A model generated the notes under the pieces. It did no database searches. It saw nothing but the letters and a program-made list of their open reading frames with translations, and was not told where the DNA came from. This document shows positions 24,306 through 33,156 of a DNA stretch of 64,000 nucleotides, piece after piece. The first letter of the stretch is position 1, and every line of letters starts with the position of its first letter. The stretch comes from Candidatus Marsarchaeota archaeon (GTDB lineage: Archaea; Micrarchaeota; Micrarchaeia; Micrarchaeales; Micrarchaeaceae): the NCBI GenBank assembly GCA_023473665.1, contig JAMCYM010000003.1:225993-289992 (forward strand), written 5' to 3'. The position numbers and the translations under genes were made by a program.

Positions 24306-25631
24306 ATGGTAGAAAGCAATGGCTGGAAGAGGAGCTGCATGCTCGCAGACATAGGCAAAGGCATGCATGGCAAGAGCGTGACCGTCATGGGCTTCCTAAG
24401 GGAGGTGCGTGACGTGGGCAAGCTCAAGTTCGCGTTGCTTGCAGACGTGAGCGGCACCGTTCAGCTAACCCTGAGGAGCGACACGAAGCCCTTCGATGAA
24501 ATCGGCGATCTTGCCAAGGAATCGACAATCGGGATAAAGGGCACTGTCAACGAAAACGAAAAGGTCTCCTCCGGCATTGAGATAATCCCGGAAGAGATCG
24601 TAGTGTTCAGCAGGGCCGAACCGAAGCTGCCGATACAGGTATACGGAAAGACCGATGCGCTGCTCGACACGCGGCTTGACTGGCGGTTCCTAGACATTAG
24701 GAAGCAGAAGAACGCGCTGGTATTCAAGGTGCAGACCATGGTAGAGGCCGCGATGAGGGAGTACTGGCTCAAGAACGGCTTCGTCGAGATACATTCGCCT
24801 AAGCTCATGGGCTCTCCGAGCGAGAGCGGAGCCGAATTGTTCCCTGTTGTGTATTTCGACAGGACGGCGTTCCTTGCACAGTCGCCGCAGTTCTACAAGC
24901 AGATGGCGATGTGCGCAGGCCTGGACCGCGTGTTTGAGATCGGGCCTGTTTTCAGGGCCAACCCCTCTAACACCACCAGGCATGACACTGAGTATACGTC
25001 TGTCGACATGGAGATGTCGTGGATAGAGTCTCATGAGGACGTAATGCGCTTCGAGGAGGGATGGCTCGCGCACGTGATGGAAAAGGTAAGGGAAAGGCAC
25101 GGCGCCGAAATAAAGAAACTGTACGGCGTGGACATTGTGGTGCCTGGGCTTCCGTTCCCGAGGATGACGTTCAGGGAAGCGAAGGCGTTCCTGAAAGAAA
25201 AGGGAATTGCTGTCGCAAACGACGACCTCGTACCTGAGGAGGAGCGAACGCTGGGCGCCATGGCCAAGGAGAAATATGGTAGCGAGTTCATCTTCATCAC
25301 GGAATACCCGTGGAGCGCCAAGCCTTTCTACCACATGAGGAAGGAGAGCGACCCCAGCGTCACGAAAGGCTTCGACCTCCTTTTCAAGGGTCTTGAGGTT
25401 ACCACCGGCGCCCAGAGGGAGCACAGGCACGACGTGCTCATTGGGCAGGCCAAGGAGAAGGGTCTAGGCGAGGAGAACATAAAGTTCTATACCGACTTCT
25501 TCAGGTTCGGTGCGCCGCCGCACGGCGGCTTCGGCTTCGGGCTCACCAGGCTGCTGATGCAGCTGCTAGGCGTCGATAACGTGCGCGAGGTGACTTTCGC
25601 TTTCAGGGACATCAAGCGCTTGTTCCCGTAG
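24306..25631 (+). CDS. aspS: Aspartyl-tRNA synthetase, possibly non-discriminating
   Basis: A 441-residue class IIb synthetase of archaeal type. An N-terminal OB-fold anticodon domain (about 1-105) precedes the catalytic core, with motif 2 FRANPSNTTRHDTEYTSVD and motif 3 GGFGFGLTRLLMQLL. From memory of the Thermococcus enzyme, discrimination against tRNA-Asn depends on a Trp in the first OB strand (GWVW) and a Lys in the following loop. The matching positions here read GFLR and KVSSG, so both residues are absent. Together with the neighbouring gatCAB and tRNA-Asn genes, this suggests an enzyme that also charges tRNA-Asn with Asp. The synthetase call is firm; relaxed specificity is inference. 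Confidence 0.93.
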   Translation: MVESNGWKRSCMLADIGKGMHGKSVTVMGFLREVRDVGKLKFALLADVSGTVQLTLRSDTKPFDEIGDLAKESTIGIKGTVNENEKVSSGIEIIPEEIVVFSRAEPKLPIQVYGKTDALLDTRLDWRFLDIRKQKNALVFKVQTMVEAAMREYWLKNGFVEIHSPKLMGSPSESGAELFPVVYFDRTAFLAQSPQFYKQMAMCAGLDRVFEIGPVFRANPSNTTRHDTEYTSVDMEMSWIESHEDVMRFEEGWLAHVMEKVRERHGAEIKKLYGVDIVVPGLPFPRMTFREAKAFLKEKGIAVANDDLVPEEERTLGAMAKEKYGSEFIFITEYPWSAKPFYHMRKESDPSVTKGFDLLFKGLEVTTGAQREHRHDVLIGQAKEKGLGEENIKFYTDFFRFGAPPHGGFGFGLTRLLMQLLGVDNVREVTFAFRDIKRLFP

Positions 25632-25748
25632 ATTGCGCTTCCTTTCCCTTCGGGCCGTTGCAATGCACCGCGCTTCGCAATCACGAGCTCGTTTGTGCAG
25701 AAACAGAATCAATATAAGATTTGGCGCAGCTACCTCTAGAGTGGTCCA

Positions 25749-27056
25749 ATGTCATACTTGCATGTATCCGCGGCGCAGAAGGCCGTCGGCAAGGAGGTAA
25801 AGCTACGCGGCTGGGTGCACAGGAAGCGCGAGAGCGGGGGCATAGCTTTCATAGTGCTCAGGGATCTCACCGGCATAATGCAGGTGGCTGTAAAGAAGGG
25901 CAGCGTAGGCGAAGCATCGTGGAAGGCAGCCACAGAGGCCAGCGTTGAATCGAGCATTGAGATATCGGGCACGGTAAAGGCCGACGAGCGCGCGCCGACA
26001 GGTTTCGAGGTTGAGGCCACTGCCTTCAAGCTCACAAATGCCTCCGAACCATTCCCGATAACAGAATACCAGAGCACTGAGCTGCTCCTCGACAAGCGCC
26101 ACCTCTGGCTGAGAAGCACCAAGATGGTGGGAATAATGCGGCTGCGCTCTATCATCTTCAGGTATACGCGCGCGTTCATGGACAAGCACGGCTTCTACGA
26201 GGTAACCCCGCCGCTCATAACAAAAGCCGGCGGCGAGACCGGCTCATCGATGTTCGAAATCGATTATTACGGGCAGAAAGCCTACCTGACCGAATCGTCG
26301 CAGCTCTATGCCGAGGCGATGATATACTCGCTGGAGAAGGTGTATTCATTCGTGCCGTCCTTCAGGGCCGAGAAATCGAGGACCAACAAGCACCTATCAG
26401 AGTACTGGCACCTCGAGCCGGAGATGGCCTATTACAACAACGAGCAGAGCATGAAGCTCCAGGAAAGGCTGGTTAGCTACGTAGCCAACAAGCTCGGCGC
26501 TGAGCATGCCGACGAACTGAAGGCGCTTGGCGCAGATGCTGAGGCGCTGCTGAAAATAAAGCCGCCGTTTAAGCGCCTGACCTACGAGAAGATGCTCGAC
26601 GTCCTGGCCGACAAGGGCAAAAAGCTGAGCTGGGGCGATGACATCGGCGTGGACGAGGAGCGCCTGCTGATGGCCGACGAAGACAAGCCTGTTTTCATAA
26701 CCTACTGGCCCAGGGAGCTCAAGCCGTTCTACATGCCGGTGAACCCGAAGGACGAGCGCACCGTGCTTTGCGCAGACCTGCAGGCTCCCCACGGCCATGG
26801 AGAGATAATAGGCGGCAGCCAGCGCATATGGAAATATGACGAGGCGATGGAGCGCTTCCACGAGGTGGAGAAGGCGAAGGGCGTCAAGTTCAACCTTGAC
26901 AACTACTCGTGGTACCTTGATCTGCTCAGGTACGGCTCGGTGCCGCACTCAGGCTTCGGGATGGGAATAGAGCGCACTATAAAATGGCTGCTGAACCTGG
27001 AGCACATACGCGATGCGATACCATTCCCGCGCATGGTCAACAGGCTTGCGCCTTAA
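25749..27056 (+). CDS. asnS: Asparaginyl-tRNA synthetase
   Basis: A 435-residue class IIb synthetase. The N-terminal OB fold (about 1-105, KLRGWVHRKRESGGIAFIVL) is retained, so this is not a truncated asparagine-synthetase paralogue. The core includes ETGSSMFEIDYYGQKAYLTE, SQLYAEAMIYSLEKVY, motif 2 FRAEKSRTNKHLSEYWHLEP, and motif 3 SGFGMGIERTIKWLL. Direct charging of tRNA-Asn therefore seems possible alongside the GatCAB route encoded just upstream. AATATAAG (25711-25718), about 30 bases before the ATG, is a probable TATA box, giving an almost leaderless transcript separate from aspS. Confidence 0.92.
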   Translation: MSYLHVSAAQKAVGKEVKLRGWVHRKRESGGIAFIVLRDLTGIMQVAVKKGSVGEASWKAATEASVESSIEISGTVKADERAPTGFEVEATAFKLTNASEPFPITEYQSTELLLDKRHLWLRSTKMVGIMRLRSIIFRYTRAFMDKHGFYEVTPPLITKAGGETGSSMFEIDYYGQKAYLTESSQLYAEAMIYSLEKVYSFVPSFRAEKSRTNKHLSEYWHLEPEMAYYNNEQSMKLQERLVSYVANKLGAEHADELKALGADAEALLKIKPPFKRLTYEKMLDVLADKGKKLSWGDDIGVDEERLLMADEDKPVFITYWPRELKPFYMPVNPKDERTVLCADLQAPHGHGEIIGGSQRIWKYDEAMERFHEVEKAKGVKFNLDNYSWYLDLLRYGSVPHSGFGMGIERTIKWLLNLEHIRDAIPFPRMVNRLAP

Positions 27057-27061
27057 TGGAA

Positions 27062-27406
27062 TCATTTCCTGCTCTGCGCTGCAGCGAGCTCTATGAGCGG
27101 GCAACCCAAACCAATGAGCTTTATCCCTGCAGTGGTGAGGGCGTACTTCACCCTGATCGGCGCAGTGTCGATTACCTCCCTGTCTACAAAGCCGGCCTTT
27201 GCCAAATCCTTGAGCACAGCGGAGAGCGTCTTGGCCGTGAGACCTGACTGCGCAAGCAGCTCGTTGTAGAACATCCCGTCGTGCCTTGGCGCGAGCATGC
27301 TTACAACGGCCATGCGCCAGTTAGCTCTCATTATGTGGCCGACCTCGCTAGGGCTGAGCTTCTCGTCGCGCATAATCTTGCTCACTGGGCAGTTTTCCGC
27401 AGCCAT
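27062..27406 (-). CDS. HxlR-type winged-helix transcriptional regulator
   Basis: A 114-residue protein with the HxlR layout: ENCPVSKIM at the N-terminus, GLTAKTLSAVLKDLAKAGFV as recognition helix and following helix, and a wing with APIRVKYALTTAGIKLI. The N-terminal Cys of NCPV occupies the position that senses electrophiles in some family members. The ATG at 27406 is chosen because a TATA box at 27435-27442 predicts initiation near 27412, downstream of the alternative ATG at 27430. The target is unknown; the divergent membrane protein gene at 27562 is a candidate. It is convergent with asnS. Confidence 0.82.
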   Translation of the reverse strand: MAAENCPVSKIMRDEKLSPSEVGHIMRANWRMAVVSMLAPRHDGMFYNELLAQSGLTAKTLSAVLKDLAKAGFVDREVIDTAPIRVKYALTTAGIKLIGLGCPLIELAAAQSRK

Positions 27407-27434
27407 AAAAGCACCATGCCAATTTCTCATCCTC

Positions 27435-27442
27435 TATATAAA
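27435..27442 (-). promoter_or_regulatory. TATA box of the HxlR-type regulator
   Basis: TTTATATA on the minus strand lies about 30 bases before the ATG at 27406, so the message would be nearly leaderless. This spacing argues against the upstream ATG at 27430. Confidence 0.6.
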
Positions 27443-27561
27443 GGTATTGCCGCTTGCGCCGCTGCAATGCGCTTCCCCTAGGTATACTTGTTTTACCAAA
27501 AGCGCTTGCATTCTGGAAATGCTTAAATTCTTTGCTTTTGATGTGGTAAACGGATGAGTCA

Positions 27562-28128
27562 ATGGCTTTCGTAGACCCGCTTGCTGTAATGCTGCTTGTA
27601 GCAGGGCTGAGCACGTTGCTGCTCGCGATATACGCATTTATGTTTGCAAGGGGCAAGAAAGGACTTGCTAATCTCGCTGTGCCAATGTTCGTTCTCGGAA
27701 TGTTCAACTTCATAAGCGGCTTCTTCCTTTCGTTCGCATGGCCCATGCCCGGCGCATACAACATGCTCTTCGGCGATGCGCAGCTTGTCCTCGGCCTGCT
27801 GATGCTCATGGGCGGATACATGCTCTACAAGAACATCGACATCAAGATACTGACGATATTCGGGTTCTTCTTCGGCATATATCTTGCCATGCAGGCTGTG
27901 GCCATACCTGCTTTCGGCCTCGAGAGCGGCGCCAACTTCCTGCCGGCATTCGGCCTTTACGTGTTCGCTGCGCTATCAGGAATATTCTCGCCATTGGTGT
28001 ACACGAGTTCAAAGAGCGGCCTGAAGTATGCATACTACTTCCTGTTCGCTCTGCTGATAATAACCACGTTCCTGCTGCTCTTCATAGGCTACACGGCGAT
28101 ATACGAGCACTTGGGCTCTCCACCATAA
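27562..28128 (+). CDS. Polytopic membrane protein, possibly DUF981 family
   Basis: A 188-residue protein with six hydrophobic segments. It begins MAFVDPLAVMLLVAGL and contains a central YNMLFGDAQLVLGLLMLMGG motif; these features recall the prokaryotic DUF981 membrane family, though I rely on memory for this. No catalytic or transport motif stands out. It is divergent from the HxlR-type regulator with about 150 bases between them, and is followed by the convergent ferredoxin oxidoreductase genes. Function unknown. Confidence 0.6.
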   Translation: MAFVDPLAVMLLVAGLSTLLLAIYAFMFARGKKGLANLAVPMFVLGMFNFISGFFLSFAWPMPGAYNMLFGDAQLVLGLLMLMGGYMLYKNIDIKILTIFGFFFGIYLAMQAVAIPAFGLESGANFLPAFGLYVFAALSGIFSPLVYTSSKSGLKYAYYFLFALLIITTFLLLFIGYTAIYEHLGSPP

Positions 28129-28188
28129 AGCCGTAAAATACGGCGGGATTGCCGGGGCTAAACGCCTCGGCACCCATTTTTCTTCTTG

Positions 28189-29064
28189 CTAGTCCAGCAT
28201 ATGCTCGGACATGACTTCAGCTATCTCTTCCTTTGTGGGCATCGGCTGGCTTACCAGCGGGCCTTTCTTTAGCGCCACGTCGAGCGCAGCGTATATCGGC
28301 TTGTCGGCCTCGTAGAAGAGCCCTATCGGGAACTTGCTGCTATCGTTGTCGAACTCGAAGGCCTTCTGCATAGCTGCATTGAAATCGTGAGGGTCGTGCC
28401 CTTGCTCCTCCAGCTTGTATACCCTTGGCCTGAACCAGTCGTAGGTGTTGAAGTGGTTGAAGCTGACGCACGGGCTCTGCACGTCTATCAGCGCGAAGCC
28501 CTTGTGCTTTATGCCGCCCTCTATGAGCTTCGCAAGGTGCATCGGGTCGCCGGAGAAGCCCCTCGCGACATATGTCGCACCTGCGGCCAACGCCACTGCA
28601 ATCGGGTTTACGGGCCTCTCTATCACGCCGAACGGCGTCGACTTCGTCTTCTGGCCCATCATGCTGGTGGGCGATGCCTGGCCTGTAGTGAGCCCATATA
28701 TCTCGTTGTTCATGACTATGTAGGTTATGTCTATGTTGCGCCTTATCGCGTGGACGAAGTGCCCCATGCCTATCCCATAGCCGTCGCCATCGCCCCCAGC
28801 AACAAGCACGGTAAGCGACTCGTTTGAGAGCTTCACGCCTTCAGCTATCGGCAATGCCCTGCCGTGTATGCCGTGTATGCCATACGTCTTGAGATCGTGC
28901 GGCATGCTGGAGCTGCAGCCTATGCCGGAAACCACGACTGTATTGTCGGGGTCGAGCTGCAGGTCTGTCATGGCCTTCAGTATGGCAGAATCCACGCCGT
29001 AGTCCCCGCAGCCCGGGCAGAATATCGGCTTGATGTCTGATTTGTAGTTTTGTTGCGTCAGCAT
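28189..29064 (-). CDS. korB: 2-oxoacid:ferredoxin oxidoreductase, beta subunit
   Basis: A 291-residue ThDP-binding subunit. The N-terminal FCPGCGDYGVDSAILKA and GIGCSSSMPHDLKTYGIHG segments carry Cys residues expected to help bind the [4Fe-4S] cluster, followed by the ThDP/Mg motif AGGDGDGYGIGMGHFVHA. With the alpha subunit it oxidatively decarboxylates 2-oxoacids to acyl-CoA and reduces ferredoxin. The ATG at 29064, five bases after the korA stop, is preferred over 29082, which would overlap korA. The substrate (pyruvate, 2-oxoglutarate or a mixture) is not determined. Confidence 0.9.
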   Translation of the reverse strand: MLTQQNYKSDIKPIFCPGCGDYGVDSAILKAMTDLQLDPDNTVVVSGIGCSSSMPHDLKTYGIHGIHGRALPIAEGVKLSNESLTVLVAGGDGDGYGIGMGHFVHAIRRNIDITYIVMNNEIYGLTTGQASPTSMMGQKTKSTPFGVIERPVNPIAVALAAGATYVARGFSGDPMHLAKLIEGGIKHKGFALIDVQSPCVSFNHFNTYDWFRPRVYKLEEQGHDPHDFNAAMQKAFEFDNDSSKFPIGLFYEADKPIYAALDVALKKGPLVSQPMPTKEEIAEVMSEHMLD

Positions 29065-29068
29065 ATGA

Positions 29069-30814
29069 TCATCTTTTAGCATAACCGAGCACGCCTTCTG
29101 CGATCTCGCTGGCGGTTATCGCCTCGCCATCGTACTTCAGCACGCGGTCCTTTATCTCGATGCCGGTGTTCATCTCGATCACCTTCGCGAGCTGCGCTGT
29201 CGCGTTGCACTCGACGTCCACAAGCCGCTTGCCGGAAAGCAGCGCCTTTACTTTTCCTGCATCCATCGGCAGCAGGTAAGCGAACGATATCATCCCTGCA
29301 TTGGCTCCCTGTGCATTGAGCAGCTGCAGCGCCTCTGTCGCGCTCTCAGTGGTCGAGCCGAACGTCACTATGAATATGTCTGCGTTGCTGTTGACAACAA
29401 GCGGCATCTCTATTGTGCCGTCGTTGAGCATCGTGTCGAGCTTGTGCATGCGCTTGTCGTGCATCCTCTTCCTGAGCTTGGTATACTCCTCAAGGCCGAC
29501 CAGCACGTCGCTGATCAGGTTGCCGTACTCGTCGTGCTCGTCGCTTGCGGCCACGAACGCATTGCCCTTCGTGCCTGGTATCGATCTCGGAGATATGCCG
29601 TTCTCGGTGAGCGCGTATCTCTTGAACCTGCCATCTTTCGGCGCATCCGTCACAACAAGCCCCCTGTCAACTGTTATCCTACCCTGGTCCATGTCTATGC
29701 TCTCCATATGCTCTGACAGGAACAGGTCCATCAGAACTATTACCGGGCACTGGTACTTTTCAGCTAGGTTGAAGGCGTTGGCGCCAACATAAAAGCATTC
29801 CTCTATGCTGCGTGGTGCCACGACTATTCTCGGGAATTCACCCTGCGAGGCGTGCATCACGAAAAGCAGGTCGCCCTGCTCCGTCTTTGTTGGAAGGCCT
29901 GTGCTTGGCCCGCTCCTCTGCGATTCAACAACGACTATCGGCGCCTCTATCATGCCAGCAAGGCCCAGCGCCTCTACCATGAGCGAGAAGCCGCCGCCGC
30001 TGGTGCCGCACATCGCGCGCACTCCCGCGCTCGCCGCGCCTATCGTCATGTTTATGGCTGCTATCTCGTCCTCTGTTTGCTTGAACAGAACGCCGAGATT
30101 CTCGTGCTTGGCAAACCATTCGAGTATGCTGCTGGCGGGCGTCATCGGATATGCGGCATAGAACTTGCAGCCCGCTGCATATGCCCCAAGAGCCAGCGCC
30201 TCGTTCCCGTCAATGAGGTAGCGCGCCTTCGGCGCGCTCGCGATCTCAATCTTTTTGCCAAGCGCAACATTGGACTCGAAGCCGTAGCCGAGATTGACGG
30301 CATCGACATTCGGTTTGACGATATCTGGCTTTAGCCTGAATGCGTTGGCCACGGCCTTGTCTATTACGTCCCTGTCAACGCCGATGAGCTTGCAGACGAA
30401 GCCTATCGCCACGCTGTTCCTGTAGATGAAAGAGCCGCCGCTCTGCACCGCCATGTCTGTGAGCGGCATGCTCACTGCCTGTACATCCTGCCTCGCCCTG
30501 GCTGCTTCCTCGATGCCCGGCACTTTGCTGTCGTATACTACAATGCCGTTCTTTGCGACGAGGCGCATGTTGCTCTCCAACGAGTCCTTGGTGAGCGCTA
30601 TGAGCACGTCTATACTGTCGCCGTACGAATAAAGCTTGTCTGGCGAGGCGCGGACCTGCTGCCAGACGTTGCCACCGCGTATGACCGACTGGTAACCCCT
30701 GTACGCGAAGACATGGAGCCCGCTGTGCCCGAGCAGCCTTGCAAGGAGCTGCCCTGTAGAATCAATGCCGTCGCCATTCGCACCCCCTATCCTGACAGAA
30801 ACGCTCTCAGCCAT
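29069..30814 (-). CDS. korA: 2-oxoacid:ferredoxin oxidoreductase, fused gamma-alpha subunit
   Basis: A 581-residue protein. The N-terminal gamma domain (about 1-185; VSVRIGGANGDGIDSTGQLL, RGGNVWQQVRASP) is fused to the alpha domain (GNEALALGAYAAGCKFYAAY, then PMTPASSILEW), followed by a C-terminal domain (SNADIFIVTFGSTTESATEA). The YPMTP motif is typical of archaeal two-subunit enzymes. The ATG at 30814 has GGTG upstream and removes an unlikely hydrophobic leader. This ferredoxin-linked enzyme and the NAD-linked complex at 16-21 kb give the cell two routes for oxidising 2-oxoacids. Confidence 0.92.
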   Translation of the reverse strand: MAESVSVRIGGANGDGIDSTGQLLARLLGHSGLHVFAYRGYQSVIRGGNVWQQVRASPDKLYSYGDSIDVLIALTKDSLESNMRLVAKNGIVVYDSKVPGIEEAARARQDVQAVSMPLTDMAVQSGGSFIYRNSVAIGFVCKLIGVDRDVIDKAVANAFRLKPDIVKPNVDAVNLGYGFESNVALGKKIEIASAPKARYLIDGNEALALGAYAAGCKFYAAYPMTPASSILEWFAKHENLGVLFKQTEDEIAAINMTIGAASAGVRAMCGTSGGGFSLMVEALGLAGMIEAPIVVVESQRSGPSTGLPTKTEQGDLLFVMHASQGEFPRIVVAPRSIEECFYVGANAFNLAEKYQCPVIVLMDLFLSEHMESIDMDQGRITVDRGLVVTDAPKDGRFKRYALTENGISPRSIPGTKGNAFVAASDEHDEYGNLISDVLVGLEEYTKLRKRMHDKRMHKLDTMLNDGTIEMPLVVNSNADIFIVTFGSTTESATEALQLLNAQGANAGMISFAYLLPMDAGKVKALLSGKRLVDVECNATAQLAKVIEMNTGIEIKDRVLKYDGEAITASEIAEGVLGYAKR

Positions 30815-30911
30815 AAGAACACCAAAACCAATACATGCCAGATTGCCACCCAAGCATTTTATTGATTTCGGAATGTCAGGCTGATGCAGCCATTAAATGC
30901 CACGGCTTGAA

Positions 30912-32948
30912 TCATTTTTCAACGCCAAGCCGCCAAAGAACGAACGCTGCTTTGTCTGCCGCAGACTCAGCATAAGTGGCGACGGTTGCGCCAGCCCCAT
31001 GCCCGAGGTTCCTTTCCGTCTTGATAAGCACCAGGCCGTCCCTATTATAATCAAGCATCTTAGCCGCCATTTTCCGTGCGTGCATCGGGTCGACGCGGTC
31101 ATCGTTCTCTGCAGACATGAACAATATAGGGGGATAGCGCTGGCCCTTCTTCAGGTTATGGTAGGGCGAATACTTGAGCAGGTACTTAAATTCATCCTCC
31201 TTTTCAGGGTTCCCATACTCGCTTATCCACAGCTGTCCGCCAGCGAATTTGGGAAACCTTATCATATCAAGAAGCGGCGCTGAGCAGACAACCACCTCGA
31301 ACAGGTCAGGCCGCTGCACCATGCATGCGGCGACGAGCAGTCCGCCGTTGCTCCCTCCAATAATGGCCAGCCTGTCCTTGCTAGTGTACTTGTTCGCGAT
31401 CAGAAATTCCGCCGCACAAATAAAGTCATCGAAGGTGTTCTGCTTGTTCTCTAGCATTCCGGCCCTGTGCCATTTCTCCCCGAATTCTCCGCCGCCTCTA
31501 ATGTTGGCGGAGGCGCAGACGACGCCATGCTCGATAAGCGCCATGTACAACGAACTGAAAACCGGCAGTTCGGGGACTGCAAATCCTCCATAGCCCGTCA
31601 ATAGCACTGGATTTTTGCCATCTAAGGCAAGCCCTCTTTTGTTTGCGACCGACATAGGTATTTCAGTGCCGTCTCTCGACTTGTACCATACCTGCTTAAG
31701 CTCAAAGTCGTCGCTGTCAATGTTAGCCTTGGATCGTTCAAGTTCCTCCAAAGAAGGTTTTCCTATATCAAGCATGTAGTGGGTAGCGGGTTTTATTGTC
31801 GATTCGTGTATTAGGAACGCTCTAGTTCCGTCAGGTTCTACAGCCATTCCAGAGACGACCCCGATAGATGGCAACTCAACTTCTTTCAGGTTCTTGCCAT
31901 CTGCGTCGCAGACAAATATCCTTTCGTTAACATTGTCCAAGTAAATGGCAATAGCCCTGTCGCCAGACACTACAAATTCATCGAGGACGCCATCGCTCTC
32001 TTTCAATACCTCTTGCCATCCCTCTACTCCTGGATTGTCAATTTTGAATTTCACAACCCTGCCGTTCGGTGCCTCGTAGTCCGTTAGCATATATATTGAG
32101 CCCCCTACGACATCCAGCACTCTTGACTTCGCATCCAACCCTACAACAAAGGGCATTATCCCGGAATCTGAGTCAAGGTCCTTATAATAGATGTCAGTCT
32201 TCGACCATCCGGTTGATTTGTATATAAACAAATAGTTCGAGTGCCTCGGCACGTACACATCAACAATGAACGTCTGGATGTCCTTTTCAAAGAGCGGTGT
32301 GTCGCTGCCCGAATCAGTTCCGAGCCTGTGGAAGTAGACTCTGTACGCATACTTTCTGTCCACCTCGCTGTTGGGATCGTTTCCCCTAGTATAATAGAAG
32401 CCTGATCCGTCTGGCAGCCATGCGGCTTCTAAATATCTGACGTCGCTGATGACATCGGGCATCTTCTTGCCTGAATTCAGGTCCAGCACGTACGTGTCGC
32501 CTCTGTCACTGCCTCCCTTAGAGACTGAATATGCTATCTTGCCCCCGTCCCTTGAGATGTACATGCTCTGCAGGGAGAGGGTGCCGTCCTCGCTGAATGT
32601 GTTAGGATCAAGAGCCAGCCTTTCTTTACCCTCAAGGCCGTCTCTATAATAAATAGCAGCGAATTTCTGCCCGGGCCTTTTTCTGGTCTGGAAATATCGA
32701 TATCTGGCCCGCCCATCGCCGAGCTTGTACGGCCTGAAGACTCCAAAAAAATCTATATCTGTCAATTCAAGTATCCTGTCCCTTATTCTGTCTCTGAGCG
32801 GCAGCCCGCTGAGGAGATTCATGGCGCGCTTGTCCTGCCCATCCACGAATTCCTTAGTTCTTGCGCTACCGGCGTCCTCTAGCCACCTATACTCATCAGT
32901 TATTTTTATTCCATGAAGCGTTTCTGTAACGCCGCCATCATCAGCCAT
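30912..32948 (-). CDS. Prolyl oligopeptidase family serine peptidase (S9A)
   Basis: A 678-residue protein. The N-terminal segment (YRWLEDAGSARTKEFVDGQD) and beta-propeller (about 70-400) are typical of S9A enzymes, which cut short peptides after proline. The hydrolase domain has the nucleophile in IGGSNGGLLVAACM, the Asp in SAENDDRVDPMHA and the His in RNLGHGAGATVA. No signal peptide is seen, so it is probably cytosolic and degrades peptides. The ATG at 32948 is used because the longer frame would run into tRNA-Ala. Codon use looks somewhat more AT-rich than that of its neighbours, which may mean later acquisition. Confidence 0.9.
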   Translation of the reverse strand: MADDGGVTETLHGIKITDEYRWLEDAGSARTKEFVDGQDKRAMNLLSGLPLRDRIRDRILELTDIDFFGVFRPYKLGDGRARYRYFQTRKRPGQKFAAIYYRDGLEGKERLALDPNTFSEDGTLSLQSMYISRDGGKIAYSVSKGGSDRGDTYVLDLNSGKKMPDVISDVRYLEAAWLPDGSGFYYTRGNDPNSEVDRKYAYRVYFHRLGTDSGSDTPLFEKDIQTFIVDVYVPRHSNYLFIYKSTGWSKTDIYYKDLDSDSGIMPFVVGLDAKSRVLDVVGGSIYMLTDYEAPNGRVVKFKIDNPGVEGWQEVLKESDGVLDEFVVSGDRAIAIYLDNVNERIFVCDADGKNLKEVELPSIGVVSGMAVEPDGTRAFLIHESTIKPATHYMLDIGKPSLEELERSKANIDSDDFELKQVWYKSRDGTEIPMSVANKRGLALDGKNPVLLTGYGGFAVPELPVFSSLYMALIEHGVVCASANIRGGGEFGEKWHRAGMLENKQNTFDDFICAAEFLIANKYTSKDRLAIIGGSNGGLLVAACMVQRPDLFEVVVCSAPLLDMIRFPKFAGGQLWISEYGNPEKEDEFKYLLKYSPYHNLKKGQRYPPILFMSAENDDRVDPMHARKMAAKMLDYNRDGLVLIKTERNLGHGAGATVATYAESAADKAAFVLWRLGVEK

Positions 32949-32969
32949 CGGACCACTAAGTAATATGAG

Positions 32970-33041
32970 TGGACCCTGCGGGATTTGCACCCGCGACCCC
33001 CTCGTTGCGAACGAGGTGCTCTGCTACTGAGCCAAGGGCCC
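32970..33041 (-). tRNA. tRNA-Ala(CGC)
   Basis: On the minus strand, the acceptor GGGCCCT pairs with AGGGTCC, and the third pair is G-U, the identity element of alanine tRNAs. The discriminator is A. The anticodon stem CCTCG/CGAGG holds the loop TTCGCAA, so the anticodon is CGC. CCA is not encoded. No AT-rich island follows this tRNA: the peptidase gene begins 22 bases beyond its 3' end. Confidence 0.95.
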
Positions 33042-33127
33042 GGTTCTAACTTTGGTATATGAAGCGCGAGCGTATTTATTACTTGCTTGCATCGTACTCA
33101 ACAAGCCGTTCCGACTAAGGTCAAACC

Positions 33128-33135
33128 TTTTATAC
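33128..33135 (+). promoter_or_regulatory. TATA box of the DUF973 gene pair
   Basis: TTTTATAC, preceded by CAAACC (a BRE-like purine/C stretch), lies about 25 bases before the ATG at 33157. Transcription would start at or next to the start codon, giving a leaderless message. Confidence 0.6.
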
Positions 33136-33156
33136 TTATCCTTTGAAGGTTAAACT

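Noticed and set aside
25749..27056. Asparagine synthetase A-like AsnRS paralogue
   Set aside because: The complete N-terminal anticodon-binding OB fold is present, whereas that paralogue lacks it.
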